The position numbers and the translations under genes were made by a program. From Amoebophrya sp. A120 (Eukaryota; Sar; Dinophyceae; Syndiniales; Amoebophryaceae): 64,000 nucleotides of DNA. Below, in pieces: positions 1-11,747 of this stretch. The notes under the pieces are model-generated. The model saw only the letters and a program-made list of their open reading frames with translations. It searched no databases and was not told the origin of the DNA. Numbering within the stretch: position 1 is the first letter of the stretch; each line of letters starts with the position of its first letter. Where the stretch lies: contig CAJINV010000003.1 in assembly GCA_905178155.1 (NCBI GenBank), positions 9,121,979 through 9,185,978 on the forward strand. The letters run 5' to 3'.

Positions 1-796
1 CCATGCATGCCACACGTCGGCGACTGTGTAGATTCCGGTGCGGGGGAATCCCGACATTTCCACCAGTAATCGGTCTTCCCCACTGGCCTCCAGAGCGGCT
101 AGCGTTTGCACACGGCTCCCAATCACGCTGCCACGAACAGCCTCCTCCTCGTCCCGTCGCAGGTCCATCAGAACGTGCCGAACCTCTTGAAACGTCTCGC
201 CGCCCGCAAGCACCTCGCGATAATCGGCGGCTAGGGGAGCTGAGTGGTGCTGTTGTAATTTCAATTCTACGTCGCTTTTTAGCCTGGACGTGACATCAGA
301 AACGAACGCTCCTGTGGCCTCCCCGTTGCGCCGAGCTTCCTCGCTAGTAACTGTGCGATCTCGGACCGGATTCGTACCAGCTCCAGCGCCGCCCGCGGCT
401 ATACTTCTCGTCCTCGAGAATGCAGAGCGCGGCCACCGTTCGCGAGGCAGCAAACTCAAAGAGGGCGGAGGGCGCCTGCCTTGTGGAGATTTTCTAGTGC
501 CCGTACGTTGTACATTATCATTTCCAAAGTTACTGCGTTCCGCATCTTCGCTCAGGTCCTCTGAGGACGGCGAAGCAAATTCGGAGTCTGCTTCGTCGTC
601 GTGCCCTAAAAGCTTTTTCCTAAAGCCCGGTCCGTTGCGGTCGTCGCTGTGTTCCTCCGCATACCCGAAATTATGCACCACTTCGCGAACAACGTCATTC
701 TCTTCGTCAACCAGAAGCGTGCCTGTCCCCCCGTAGACGGCGTCACGTGGTGCTATGGAGCTCTCAACAAGCGTTACATTGATCCCTGTTGCATGC
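1..796 (-). CDS. Unidentified protein, partial exon running off the window edge
   Basis: The minus strand is open without a stop from about position 796 to the window edge, roughly 265 codons, and continues outside. I found this by reading the strand directly; it has no ATG near its 5' end. An in-frame stop lies just upstream, and a possible acceptor (ACACAAG then GCATGC) places the exon start at 796. The early part reads as ordered protein (GGTGTLLVDEENDVV), the middle is acidic and Ser/Arg-rich, and the last part is again ordered (VRHVLMDLRRDEEE, VEMSGFPRTGIYTV). No family is recognised. It lies downstream of the membrane protein at 1003-2178 on the same strand. It could be a further exon of that gene or of a separate one; I could not find a matching donor. 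The plus-strand frames here are shadows. Confidence 0.5.
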
Positions 797-1002
797 CTTG
801 TGTATGTGCAAGAATACTAGCAAAACTGCAAGGGAAAGCTTGCCGCGGGTCTTGCATTTAAGTATTTACAGATTATTTGACATTGGCAAAAATTTCGGTG
901 CTATGTGGTGCGTGGAGAACAAACTTGTCGTGCGAAGTAGCTTGATCGACGTGTCGTGAAGGGTTAACGTCAGTGAAGACTCTGACTCTGCACGACATCA
1001 AA

Positions 1003-2178
1003 TCATGTAACAGCGATCGATGTCGCGTTTGAGAGTTCCATAGGTGCCGACACTTCGCCTCGGGCTTCCTCCAACTGCTTCTCGATGTCGCGGTCTTCGC
1101 GCCACTCCTCCCACGCTTTCAAGTGCTCACTCACCCAGAACAGTGGCGCCTGGCGCTCGATTGACTCGTGCATCGCGTAGGTGCAATTTCTTGGCAGAAA
1201 AACCGGCTGCGGCAGCACGTGGGTGATGTTCTGCGTAGACGACAAAATTCGGTGCTCCCACAGATAATGCCAGGGATCCCGCTGCAGAATGTCGCGCATG
1301 CTCCCTTCAAAGCTCTCCTCTTCCTCTTTCTCCTCGTTGTTGCTTTGTTCCACCCCGTTGTGGTCCCCTCCACCTCCTTGGTTGCTTTCTGAACTTGCCT
1401 GTTGCGCAGGCTCCACTTCAGCATCTCTTGCTGCTCTACTAAAACTGGGTCCACCGTCTTCCCGCAGGTGGTGTTCGTCTGGACTTGTCATTTGCGTGGA
1501 AGAACTGGAGGTGGCTCCAGCGTCTGCAGCGGCTCTTTCTGGTGCAACTTCTACCTGCGCCACTCGAAGTACGGAAGCTGGCTTCATCCACCCTTTGGGT
1601 TCGAGGAGCACTCCCATGTTTCCCAGAAACGTGTCGTCCCCACGAGATTCCGTCCATAGGCGCGTCCAGAGCTGCTCGGCACTGCACCGACTTCGCCCAG
1701 CACCGAAGGCTGGGTGGAACTTCGGCTCGCAACGGTCGTGCAGTGCCTGAAGATCCGTAAAAATGATACGATGCATGCGCTCGCAAAGGCTTTTCAACGC
1801 CAGGGCTTCCTGCATAACGCAATGCGGAAAACTTCTGCCATCCCGAACCCACTTCGGAGATAGCTCCAGGTCTGCGCTCCAAAACTTTTGGTGCGTGCGT
1901 AACCAGAAACGATAAGACGAAAGCACTTCCTCACACTGTGGGATTACGAAGTCGTAATCATGGTTCCTCGGCTTTCCACCGCCCTGCTTAGCGGAATTTC
2001 CGCCGTCGCCCTGCTCGATATTCCCATCGGAACCGGAAGATGGAACCGTGGGCCGCGATGCCACCACGGCAGGAAAGAAGAACTGCTGCAGTATAGCACC
2101 AGCAAAGCCCGCAACTAGCTGCAGTACCAAATATCCGGCCGTTGGCCTCGATGGTGAATCCGCTCCGCGCATCCTCAT
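1003..2178 (-). CDS. Single-pass membrane protein of unknown function
   Basis: Open frame of about 391 residues from the first ATG (2178). The frame is open a further 10 codons upstream to a GTG, and a possible acceptor (GTCGCAG) sits just before that, so an upstream exon is possible. Residues about 16-38 form a hydrophobic segment (LVLQLVAGFAGAILQQFFF), followed by a Gly/Ser-rich linker, an ordered block rich in Trp, Cys and Arg (LSSYRFWLRTHQKFW, FPHCVMQEALALKSLCERM), an acidic low-complexity stretch (NNEEKEEEESFEG) and a second ordered block (WHYLWEHRIL, VFLPRNCTYAMHES). The topology resembles type II Golgi glycosyltransferases, but no catalytic motif is recognised, so I give no function. 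Confidence 0.6.
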   Translation of the reverse strand: MRMRGADSPSRPTAGYLVLQLVAGFAGAILQQFFFPAVVASRPTVPSSGSDGNIEQGDGGNSAKQGGGKPRNHDYDFVIPQCEEVLSSYRFWLRTHQKFWSADLELSPKWVRDGRSFPHCVMQEALALKSLCERMHRIIFTDLQALHDRCEPKFHPAFGAGRSRCSAEQLWTRLWTESRGDDTFLGNMGVLLEPKGWMKPASVLRVAQVEVAPERAAADAGATSSSSTQMTSPDEHHLREDGGPSFSRAARDAEVEPAQQASSESNQGGGGDHNGVEQSNNEEKEEEESFEGSMRDILQRDPWHYLWEHRILSSTQNITHVLPQPVFLPRNCTYAMHESIERQAPLFWVSEHLKAWEEWREDRDIEKQLEEARGEVSAPMELSNATSIAVT

Positions 2179-2208
2179 CTGCGTATCTGTGTGGGAAATA
2201 TCAAGCAC

Positions 2209-2866
2209 TTCTGCGACAACTAAAGAATTCCAGGCTTCACTTTTTTAAGTGCGAGCCAGCACGCTTCTGCAAGATGACACGAGATTAGCAGCCTCCGCGG
2301 GCCATCGGCATGCTCCTATCTTTACGATTACGTTGTTGGTATTGCTAGTATTTACAAACAGCATTGCCAGAAGATTTGAGCGGTTGTCTTTGATGTGTAT
2401 GTGAATGCAACCAGCACCACCACGACACAACACGAATGAAACTGAGACCAGATAAATCAAGAAAACGATTCACCAACACGAACAAACAAGACAACAGAAA
2501 AAAAAAAAGTCGTTTGCATGGATCTATTTTCTTCAGATATTGTTTTTTTTTATACATCGAAAAAATAAGAAGCGTCAAGTACCACGAGCACGAGGCACGG
2601 AAAAAATTAGGAGGAAGCTCGATCCCTAGTACGATTTACACTATGAGCAGAATGTCGGTGTGAAAGGAGCAACGTGGTACTGTGAAAATGCTGGTAGCAC
2701 AGAGGAGACTCCTACTCTTCGAACACTCAACATGCACAAGCTTCTTGCGAAGCTGCATTGCGAAGCGCCACAGGCTAAGCGCCGGAGGATATGCAAAAAC
2801 TTCCTGCGCAAGAGGATATGCGCCATCTGCATTGCGAAGTGGAAGTAGTTTCATCGTGGCAAGGTA
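2209..2866. other. Intergenic stretch
   Basis: AT-rich spacer with homopolymer A and T runs between the membrane-protein gene and the 3' end of DCC1. The part from about 2690 to 2850 has short reiterations of GCGAAG and GCATTGCGAAG. No convincing coding exon or RNA gene was seen. Confidence 0.5.
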
Positions 2867-5493
2867 TTAACTCTTCACTGTGTCTGGAAGCGTCCCAAAC
2901 TTCGATACAAACATCACCTCCTCTCCTCCGGTGCTCGGATTGCGAATATACGCGGATCTGGCGTGCTTCAGAAGCCAAGCTGTTATTTGCATTTTGATTT
3001 TCGTTTTTGATAATAATTTCCTCGGCAATGAACAATGAATATCCGAGAGCACCATGCGCAAAGCCGAAAGCGGTCCTCAACACACAGGCGTCGTGAATGC
3101 TCGACTCTTTTGAACATTCAGCGGTCAACAATTTGTTAGTGCTACAACTAACAACACTTTTTTGCTGCTTACCAGCCGACTTCACTCCGGTGGGGAGAAC
3201 GGGCTGAAGGAGGAATTCCAGGTCTTTCTGGTACCAGATTGGTGAGAGCGCGAAGAGGCGCTCCAACCGGGCCCGACTCTCGTCGGGCAACAGTTCGAGT
3301 TCTGCACGAATCACTTTGTCTCGAATCACGAAAAAAGGTGGCTTGATGTGGTCGCGCGTCAGCTGCATCTCGAGAAAGTCGACTGGAAGCTGCTCTGTCC
3401 ACTTAGTCAGAAAATCGACAAGCGGTACTGAGGTGGCCTGCGCTGTGTCGAAAATCTGACGTGCCAGGATACGCAGCACCTTCGCAGTGTCGCGCATATC
3501 CAAGGAAAGACGCCACCACAGTCACACTTTTGCAAGTTTCGCATCTTCAGAAAAAAATTGTCTGGCGTGATAAAGTTTTCTTCTTGTATATTTGCAAACT
3601 GAAAAGTTTAACAGAAATCGCGTAAAATTAGTCTTGACTTTGGGGCATTTTTGCGCATGAGGACAAAGTTTTTTTCTTTGCAAAAAAAAAAAGTGCAAAA
3701 ATGAATGTGATTCGTGCTTTTTTCTGGCATAGCGCAGGAACGATTTGCAGTCCCCAGTCATTTCGTCCTCCTGTACGCAGACGGCACGCAGCATGGTGGC
3801 CACCATCGGCTCGGTCACCAGAAACTCCAGCTCGAATTCGTACTGAAATCCGTACACACACTTGTCTAGGTGGAACGTTTTCTTCTCCTGGTCCATGTAC
3901 TCCTCCGAGCTCTGCATCCACAGTAGCGTTTCCAGTAGCTTTATGCAAGAAAAAAACTGTGTAAGTGTAACTCTGTAATGCAGAACATGCAATAGGGTTA
4001 CGCCTGTCATGCCAGACAGCCATGAAGTCCTCCTTTCGTGTGTGTTTTCCCTTACAAGCCACGCATGACAGGTTTTCTCTGTCATGTGGAGCAAATTTGT
4101 GATGCTGTCAGCCAAAGAAAGGTACACTAACACAGTTTTTTTCTTGGATAAGCTTATCGTGTGCGGCGGTGTCCAGGAACTGGTACCCCTTCCCGGCGGT
4201 CCGCACGATCTGGGTGCTGGCCCGCAGCACCTCCTGCAAGGTCTCGTCGTTCATGCTTAGCCGGTACCGCAACTCCTCCCCGGTGCAGTACTTTTTCAGG
4301 TTGGATTCGTAGCCGGGCATCCAGAAGCAGGGGTATTCCTTCTCAAGGAGTCGCCAGACTTCGGAACGATCCGGGGTTTTGGGTCGGAGCAGCACGATGT
4401 CCTCAAAACCCGTGAAAATTTCCAGTCGCTTCTTCCTTTGTTCAACATCCACTACGCTACTAGTCGAGGATGCAATCGGCGGGACACCAACTGCCGAAGA
4501 CGATGACAGTGTCGCTCCGCCTCTTGTTCCCGAGGGGGGGCCGGGCAGGTTTCCGTCGGGAGCCCCTGTACCTTGTTCTTCCAAGGCAAGGCTGCCAGGA
4601 TCGGGCGCAGATGCCTTCAGTCTTTTCGGAGCGGGACCGGTGGCGATGGACGAGCTTTCCCGATTGTCGGCACCTGTGCCAAGAACGAGCGGAAAAACAA
4701 TGGAGAGCAAGCTTGTTCGGTACTGTAGTAGCTAAGTACCAAGGCGAGCCAGACAAAACATAAAGAAGAAATCGAATCAACAGGGATACAAGTGCACCTG
4801 CTTCGCAATGCCCGAAAGTAAAAGAAAGCAGCTGCAGCTACAGGCAGCTGCAGAGAGAATAAAAAGAAGTCTGTTTGTTTGTCCATCCGAGATTAAGTAA
4901 AATTAAATGCCATTCTAAACCTTCTAAATTCAAACATCATTCGTATCTAATTTATTACAGTTTTCCTCTGGAGCTGTACCTGACGAAGCGGCTGACTGTG
5001 TCGGTCTACTCTCCCCGACTTTGATCAGTAGCTGCGAGTTCGAATTTTTGAGTTGGTACAAGGAAAACTGCTTTTCGGCTGTCACCAGTGTGGCGGCATC
5101 GTCCCGCATTCCCACCAAAACCACCTCCTGTCGGAGCTTCGGAATGCAGTCCGGAGCTCCGTTCAACAGCAGTGCGGCTTCCTCGTCTTCTGGTGCCGCA
5201 GCGGAGCTCCGCCCCCGGCTGCCTTCTGCTCCTGCATCGGCATCTGCCATGTCGACATCGCCCAGAGAAGATGCGCTGTTGCAGGGCGTGGTCTCTTTCT
5301 TGCTTATGTTTCTTTGCGACGTCGACGAACACGCTGGTGCGCTCTGGTGCGACAGCAGCTTGTCTAAAATTTCCGTACTTACTTCAAGCATAAAGTGATC
5401 CGCAGAAAGTGGCCGGAAGTCGTTCGCGTAACCAAAGGACACCTCGGACACCTTCTCGAGGTAGGTGCACGAACTTATCTCCGCACTCGTCAT
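2867..5493 (-). CDS. DSCC1: DCC1 (DSCC1), sister-chromatid cohesion subunit of the Ctf18-RFC clamp loader
   Basis: Five-exon gene; start ATG 5493. Exons (minus): 5493-4980, 4673-4151, 3936-3732, 3491-3173, 2979-2867; 1674 nt, 557 residues, in frame throughout. Introns 1 and 4 are GT-AG; introns 2 and 3 are introners removed with one 5-bp duplication. Family features: an N-terminal block ending VTAEKQFSLYQLKNSNSQLL (the DCC1 'nuclear-loop' region), the central GKGYQFLDTAAHDKLLETLL segment, and the C-terminal helical part (VDFLEMQLTRDHIKPPFFV, RLERLFALSPIWYQKDLEFL, AAWLLKHARSAY). In the family, DCC1 joins Ctf8 and Ctf18 to load PCNA and support cohesion in the nucleus. Two acidic or Ser/Gly-rich inserts (about residues 55-105 and 180-260) are lineage-specific additions. 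Human DSCC1 is shorter, near 390 residues. Confidence 0.85.
3497..3731 (-). mobile_element. Introner element forming DCC1 intron 3
   Basis: 235-bp unit between two copies of GCGCA (3492-3496 and 3732-3736). It starts TATCC and ends GGCATA on the plus strand. Inverted-repeat similarity of the ends is weak: TATCCAAGGAAAGACG against the complement of the right end, TATGCCAGAAAAAAGCACG. Removing the element plus one copy joins FLR to DTAKVLRI in frame. None of the boundary choices allowed by the duplication gives GT-AG. Confidence 0.75.
3942..4150 (-). mobile_element. Introner element forming DCC1 intron 2
   Basis: 209-bp unit between two copies of AGCTT (3937-3941, 4151-4155). The ends are strong inverted repeats of about 29 bp built on GAAAAAAACTGTGTAAGTG; the left begins TATGCAAG and the complement of the right begins TATCCAAG. 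Excision with one AGCTT joins HDKL to LETLLWMQS in frame, exactly as the DCC1 family expects. GT-AG is not possible. The interior contains GCATGACAGG and TTTGTGATGC, related to a motif seen in other introners here. Confidence 0.9.
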
Positions 5494-7116
5494 TGTATTT
5501 CCATTCAATATCGGCACTTGTGGAGTAAAAGCTGACTAGCTTGTTACAAGGAAAGACGCTCCCGAATGGGCGGCGGAATGTGAAAAATTCACTAGTCGTG
5601 TTGGAAGTGTACCACCCTCGGTCGATATGAAGAGATAGAAGAACCAAAAGCTACGTGCTGTGTGAGTTTGTGTGTCATAGCCATCCCTAATGCATCATAT
5701 GATCAAAATACCATTATTTATACGTCACAGCAAACAAGTACTACTTCACTAGTATCTATCTTCAGCAGGCTCAATATCAGTTTTCGATTTAACATTGAGG
5801 GTCTCAAATTCAGATTATGATTCAAATTCAATGTATCTACAACACACCACGTATTAAGGTCCAAACTTCACTGAGTGTTCAGCACCTCGGTTATTCACCT
5901 TCAACAGGCTGACACCGTCCGATAAATATCTCCGGATATTACGCGGCAACAAGGCAAGAAATCCAAGCAGGATATTCGCGTACCTACCCTGATAGTAGGA
6001 GTAAAATGGCACTGGCTGTGCTAGAAGATCTTCTACTTCTACTAGACAGACGAACTGGCTAACAACAAACTGGCTAAAGACAAACGGGCTGAGATGCAGA
6101 TCTTCACTGATATTGGGAAGATCACGATTGTACTAGAGCTAGTAGCCGTCAAACAATCATGTTTGATGAGCAATTTCGTCAACTGCCCCCATTTTTTTTT
6201 CCAAAACTATTGACGTTTGCAGCAGAAGACTGGCCAGTAATACACCAAAATTGTTCACACGGTGACTTCTACCTCGTCACTCCTCTTCCTTTGTCTGCTT
6301 TTCGAAACACAAGAAGATATCATCTGCGTCGGCTTCACGTTGCATTCACGACACGCCCAAGCAACGCATGTGCAAGCATATCTTCGCGCCAATATCAAAA
6401 TCTGGCAGTACCATGATGATCGCAAAATGAAGTCGAAACCTGGAGCAGAATTTGTCGGCTGAGGCATCGCATAAACTTTACGCTTTGAAGTCAAATTGAA
6501 GTCGTGTGGTCGCACAAATTGAAGTCCTCCGACTTGCGCGGAGGTCCAATTCAGTTTGGCAATAATATTATGGCCAACGAGCACGCGTAACTGTATCCGA
6601 ACTTACGGACCGGAAAAAAGTTGTTCTTGTTCATCTTCTAAGTATCTGAATAGACGCAGACGCTATGGTGCGTTATGATTCATCTATACGCATCTATTTC
6701 TGCCTAGTAAGTATTAACATGATTACCAAAGACTGTACGTTTTCGCCGATCGAGCTGAGCCCGAAGTATTCCTCGCACAGGCACGCATGAACGTCACCAG
6801 GCAATATTTCTTGCGCCGATGTTCAATCATCCCGCCTGTTGCATTAGCTGGCGTGGGTGTCGTGATGCAGATGCTTCTATTGCAGCGAAGAGTAATCAGC
6901 CTGCTTCTGCACACTGGTACTGTAAAACTTGTTAGTCACAGCATCTTCGAAAACTAACACAAAATCTAGAATCAAGAATTACACTACAGCGTTCTTGCAG
7001 CAGCTGGTGTAGATTGATAGTGCATTGAACTCTTTCCGAAAAGTAAAGACTTGACTGCAGCGCACCACGCATGGGGTATTGACAAGCACGACGAAGGACG
7101 TGGTATTCTAGGTCGC
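5494..7116. other. Intergenic stretch
   Basis: About 1.6 kb, AT-rich, between the DCC1 start and the 3' end of the metallophosphoesterase gene. Open frames reach only about 110 codons on either strand and none resembles a known domain. It probably holds the DCC1 5' region and the phosphoesterase 3' untranslated region. A short direct reiteration (CAAACTGGCTAA then CAAACGGGCT) is seen near 6065-6090. Confidence 0.5.
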
Positions 7117-9669
7117 CTATTCGTGAATTTCCAGCCCACTCTCTGCTGCTGCAAGAAGCGAGCCATCCTTTGTTTCGAAGGACGTGGATCGCGGGGGAAG
7201 CGGTTCGTCCGTCCACAGCTCCGCGTGACCGTCTTCTGCGCAGGCACGCCACGAACGCTTTTCTTGCATACAACGCATGACCGCGTCGTACCAGAAACCC
7301 CTTTTCCCAGGTCGGAGGTCGACAAGCGGAAAGTAGTACACACGAAACCGGCTCTCGGTCGTGTCAAAGATTGGCAGCCCGAAGTTGCCGCATCCGTGCA
7401 TGCCCCAGCCTGCTACCATGTAGCCGGCCCTGTGGTCGCTGTTCTTCACATTACAGTGCACGTGGCCCATGATGTGGCGCACACGCGGAGTAGCAGTTGC
7501 GTCGATGGGTCGACCACGTGTGGCGCTCCAACTCGGTGTGCCGTGCTCGGATTCTGCCATGTTTTTCGGCTCCTGGTGGCTTTGGTCACCGTCGGCGCGC
7601 AGGCCGAGGTCAGCGTAGTGAAATTGCTGGCATTCGGGCACGGTGTCTACCATCCGCTTGGCAACGTCAGAAACGGCCATGGAGAGCGAGTGCTCCCGGT
7701 TGCAGCCGGAATTGCATATGTTCCAGTGGCCCAGCACAAAAAGCGTGTGCACTGTCTTTTCCGCCAGGGCAAAGCTGCATGCCTCCACGAACCGATCGCG
7801 GAGCGACTCCCACGAATACAGAGCCGAGTACCCGACAAACAGCACGTTGCCCATCTGCGTGTAGAAAAAGGTGTTGTCTGCGTGTGTGGGGTTGCAGCCA
7901 AGATACAGTGGATGACCTGCGGTTGGATCAATCGAAAGGTTGTACGGGAGGATCGCATCGCTCCTGCTAGAATTGGTCCAGTTGTCGTGCAGCCTCGAGG
8001 AAACTTGCTCAAATCGCGGGCGTTCGCTCGCAGAACGTCTGCTGGTACGACCGCGCAGCTGGTCTGGGACACTGGCCACAACGTCCTGTCCGTAGTACTG
8101 AACGAACCCGTTGCCACACTGGTCGAACGTGGTACCGACGGTAGGGCTCCCCAAAACCCAGTAGTCGTGATTTCCGGGTACCGTCAGAAACACCTTGCTT
8201 CGCGTGGCGTCGTCCAGTTGCGAGAAAAACCACTCTGTGGCATCGCCCGTGCGGTCGTAAAAATTGTCTCCCAGAATCCCCCAATAGCTCACGTCCGGCA
8301 TACTTCCCACAAAGGTCCGCAGCAGCGTCGGCGTCCTCTGCGACAGACGAAATTCCGGTTCGTAAATGCAATCAATTAGAGTGGTGATGGAATCCGCAAC
8401 GAAGCAGGGGTCCGCGATAAACACGCCCGTGATCCCCGCCCCCTGCGCCGGCAACGGCGGCAGGTCGACGCCAAGAAACGATGCGCGGCCCTCGTCGCTG
8501 ATCGACGCAGCTTTCGTCTTTTCTTCTCCATGACGAGGAAGACCAGCGCGGGTAACTCGTCCACCAGACTTCGTTTCTCCTTGATTTTTCATGAGAACGC
8601 GCACGGCATCCGTGCGGCTGCGGTCGACAATCTCAGAATGCAGATAATTCTGCGTCCACGCCCATTTGAATCTCGATGCGTAAGACTGGCCTACGATTGT
8701 TGTTCCTGGTTCAACCTCGGTTTTCAGAGATGATGAACCAGCGTAGTACACATCTTCATTCGTTGCGCTTCTTGCAGTGGCTCCTTCCCCAGCTTTTGAC
8801 AGAAGTTCGATCCGCAAATCCGATGCATTCTTGGTGATTACGGAAACGCGTAACTTGTTGTAACCCCGCGATGCCATGGCTTTCGTCACGCGCACATTCC
8901 ACAAACCGTCCTGCTTGACCTGCTTGTCGTGCACCCCGTCGCTATCGATCCTTCGCCGTTCGGCGGACACAGTAGTTTTAGTTGCTGAAACGTCATCACT
9001 TCCATCCTCTTCTGCCGTGAGCTCCTGCTTTTGCGAAGTTCTCCACCAAGGGCTTCCCCCTCCCGTGTCCGTGTCTAGAAAGACTGACTGCAACCAGGAG
9101 AGAATAGAGCTGCTAGACGCGACCAGAGTGTCGTGCCACCACGATGCCAGACCCGGCCCTATTCCGCCTCCTGAAGAGTTTACTAGAATGCGTCGGCGAG
9201 ATTCGATCGAACGGGAATGCACTCGCTCCGTCTGGCTTACAGAACCAACTACATCGCGCTCTTGCTGAGACTTTCGCACGGGGTTGTCCAATAACACCCG
9301 GCGGCTGCGCTCGGCGTGAGCTTCTGCAGTGCAGTGCGTGGCAGCGCACGTGCGCGGATCCAACAAGCCGCAAGCTCCAAAATGCGTGCAATTGCCCGTC
9401 CACTCGACGTACCGGCAAACGCCACAAATCCTTTCCTCAAATTTTGCCTGTAGCACACTGTTGTCGTGGTTGTGCAGGGACACGCGCAGGTCTTCCGAGG
9501 TGCCGGTGGGATCCGGGGCCGTGCTGGACGAAGAACCCCCTTGGGCCCCCAAGGCCCGCGAAAGACTCAGCACCGACGTTCCCAAAGATATCCGCACACA
9601 AGCATCGCTATACCGCCTTCGACAAAACATCGCAGAAAAAAGGGGAAAACGAAAAAGCATCATGATCAT
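7117..9669 (-). CDS. Secreted or membrane-attached calcineurin-like metallophosphoesterase
   Basis: Single exon, about 850 residues from ATG 9669. The start is followed by a hydrophobic segment (MIMMLFRFPLFSAMF) that reads as a signal peptide. The N-terminal half is a Cys-containing region (CGVCRYVEWTGNCTHFGAC) followed by low-complexity linkers. The catalytic domain spans about residues 420-790 and carries the metallophosphoesterase signature in order: GVFIADP in place of the usual first Asp motif, GDNFYD near 466, GNHDYW near 501, GHWN near 648 and GHVHCN near 736. These residues bind the two-metal centre in this superfamily. It resembles the purple acid phosphatase/ACP5-like branch, with an extracytoplasmic role likely. 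The substrate cannot be read from sequence. No intron was found. Confidence 0.85.
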   Translation of the reverse strand: MIMMLFRFPLFSAMFCRRRYSDACVRISLGTSVLSLSRALGAQGGSSSSTAPDPTGTSEDLRVSLHNHDNSVLQAKFEERICGVCRYVEWTGNCTHFGACGLLDPRTCAATHCTAEAHAERSRRVLLDNPVRKSQQERDVVGSVSQTERVHSRSIESRRRILVNSSGGGIGPGLASWWHDTLVASSSSILSWLQSVFLDTDTGGGSPWWRTSQKQELTAEEDGSDDVSATKTTVSAERRRIDSDGVHDKQVKQDGLWNVRVTKAMASRGYNKLRVSVITKNASDLRIELLSKAGEGATARSATNEDVYYAGSSSLKTEVEPGTTIVGQSYASRFKWAWTQNYLHSEIVDRSRTDAVRVLMKNQGETKSGGRVTRAGLPRHGEEKTKAASISDEGRASFLGVDLPPLPAQGAGITGVFIADPCFVADSITTLIDCIYEPEFRLSQRTPTLLRTFVGSMPDVSYWGILGDNFYDRTGDATEWFFSQLDDATRSKVFLTVPGNHDYWVLGSPTVGTTFDQCGNGFVQYYGQDVVASVPDQLRGRTSRRSASERPRFEQVSSRLHDNWTNSSRSDAILPYNLSIDPTAGHPLYLGCNPTHADNTFFYTQMGNVLFVGYSALYSWESLRDRFVEACSFALAEKTVHTLFVLGHWNICNSGCNREHSLSMAVSDVAKRMVDTVPECQQFHYADLGLRADGDQSHQEPKNMAESEHGTPSWSATRGRPIDATATPRVRHIMGHVHCNVKNSDHRAGYMVAGWGMHGCGNFGLPIFDTTESRFRVYYFPLVDLRPGKRGFWYDAVMRCMQEKRSWRACAEDGHAELWTDEPLPPRSTSFETKDGSLLAAAESGLEIHE

Positions 9670-11747
9670 TTTCGGAATCGGATTTTTAAGCAATGAGTAT
9701 CAAACCAGGTCCGGCCTTTTTTCCATGTGCGTGCGGCTCGTCTCGGCACCGCGTGGACGCTCCACAGAATGGTGATTCGCTTACTTATTTCGTTTTTTCC
9801 ATCTCGCGGAGCTTTTTCTGGTGTTTCACTGTATATCAATATCTACGTAGATGCGCAGTTAAGCATGATTTCATCTTTCGCCGGAAATTGCAACTGGCAA
9901 CTACTATAAATTTGTACTTTTTTATGGGTGATACTGAGTGCAACATGATGTTGAGGCCCTGGGGATTCGGTCATTGAAAGCCAGATACGCCACTGAGTAG
10001 CGCGCGGGTGCGTGTCGGGGAACTGCTACTGGATCGTAGAGGAGCTGGAGCTGCAAGTGTACACTACAACTCGCTCACATTTGATAAAATGCAATATTGC
10101 ACGTGGAACACTCTTGGCCACGGATGTATAGAATGCCAAAGGGAGGTGGGACTTTATTTCGTATTTCTCTAAACCTTGAGTAGTTGAGACATGTCGCATT
10201 GTCAACCCAATGGGAACATGTTGGCATGCCGTGGAACACTGCTCTTGGCCACAAGTTCAAAAAACGGCAACGCGTGTGCCGCTGGCATCGGGAATTTTAA
10301 GTGTTCGTGTGCTACTCTCGACATTCCGCTGACACTGACAACCACAGAAAACGGAACAAATCCTAAAACATCTCAAATGCGTATTTTGGACACGATAGGC
10401 AATTGGTATTAAACATGAACGCAACAACCTTGGTGCGTCGTGCCTGCATCAATCGATCCTTCACGAACCCGCTGGTGTAAAGCAGCAGGATCAGGATGAA
10501 AAAGCTACTAGAAACCACTAATTCTTGCAACAACATTTACTGCTACGGTTAATACGGTATCTCTATCTTCATCATGAACTATGACTCGTTTTCGATCGAC
10601 CACTCACAAATAGAGGCACAGGAGGGGAGCATAAAGCTCCTCGCAGTATATCAATGCTTCGCTCCCTTTCGCTACAACAATAGCACAAAAGATCAAAAAC
10701 CTAAAGATACAAGTAATACGCGCGAACGCGAAGCAAATAAAGAAGAAGAGAAAATAAAACTGGATGAGCGCGAATAAACTAAAACCACTCCCTAGCTGGA
10801 AATTGGAAAGGGTCCATCCGGCGCACGAGCTTGCTCACACTTTCGATGCTGCCCCTGGCGCAAAGACAGCCCAACCATAAATGCATGCCGTACTTCTGAT
10901 TATGAAGACCACTAGAAGAACAAAAACAAATTCTTACTGTAGTAACGACTTACAGTTACATTTAAGATTCCAATGGCTCAGCGCCAAACCACATCTGTAA
11001 TTACGTTGGTCTACCTCTGTATCAAAGAAACCCGTGAAGAAGGGCGAGAAAAAGCGGGGGGCCAGTAAGCCCCGCGTCTCTATGACTCGCAGAGTGAGAA
11101 ACACAGCTTATCCTGATGTTGAGAAGACGACAACTATAAGCGCAGCGTGTTGAGAGTTGAGTATTTACTGCCATTTGATTTTGTTTTTGACTGCATCATA
11201 CATATAAATTATACGAACGAAGAAACCCTTAAACTCGATACTCAAATTGTTCTCAGTGCTTTTTATTTGCGCTAGCTTGCGCAGGGCAAACGTTAGACTT
11301 AGACCTCAAGGCCAAGGAATCACATATATAGCACTTTGAGTTTTTCTGTGCCTTTCATTTCAAGTTCAAGAAAGATAGTGAAGTATCAAGACAAATAATT
11401 ATATTATACACAAACTGAAGCTGAATTTTAGCATGAAATACAGGGTTTTTTTGAGGAAATTATAATATACGCATTTCAATCCAGTAGTGCAAAACGGATG
11501 GTGCCGTTTTGTACTTTTCAGCAGGAAACGTCATGACGCTTATAAATATATAAGTGCAGCGAGCTGTTTTCTGGTACCCACGTATTGCTTGACGTTTGTG
11601 GATGTCTAGGCTGCAACAACTTCGACTAGATACGAGGTCAATACGGTGGCCTCCTCCCATGTGCCACGATCGCCAGAGGCAGAGCTACGCCTAGCTATCC
11701 CAGGCTCACGAATTGTGGACATGAGACTTCTCTAGCGCACTTCTCAT
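9670..11747. other. Intergenic stretch with small repeats and a GC hairpin
   Basis: About 2 kb, mostly AT-rich. It contains a 20-bp imperfect direct repeat (CGTGGAACACTCTTGGCCAC at 10102-10121, again at 10230-10252 with a 3-bp insertion) and one GC hairpin (GCGGGG...CCCCGC, 11054-11075). No credible exon or RNA gene was recognised. Confidence 0.45.
10102..10252. repeat. Short imperfect direct repeat pair
   Basis: CGTGGAACACTCTTGGCCAC at 10102-10121 recurs at 10230-10252 with three extra bases inside. The copies are 128 bp apart in intergenic DNA. Origin unknown; possibly remains of a mobile element. Confidence 0.6.
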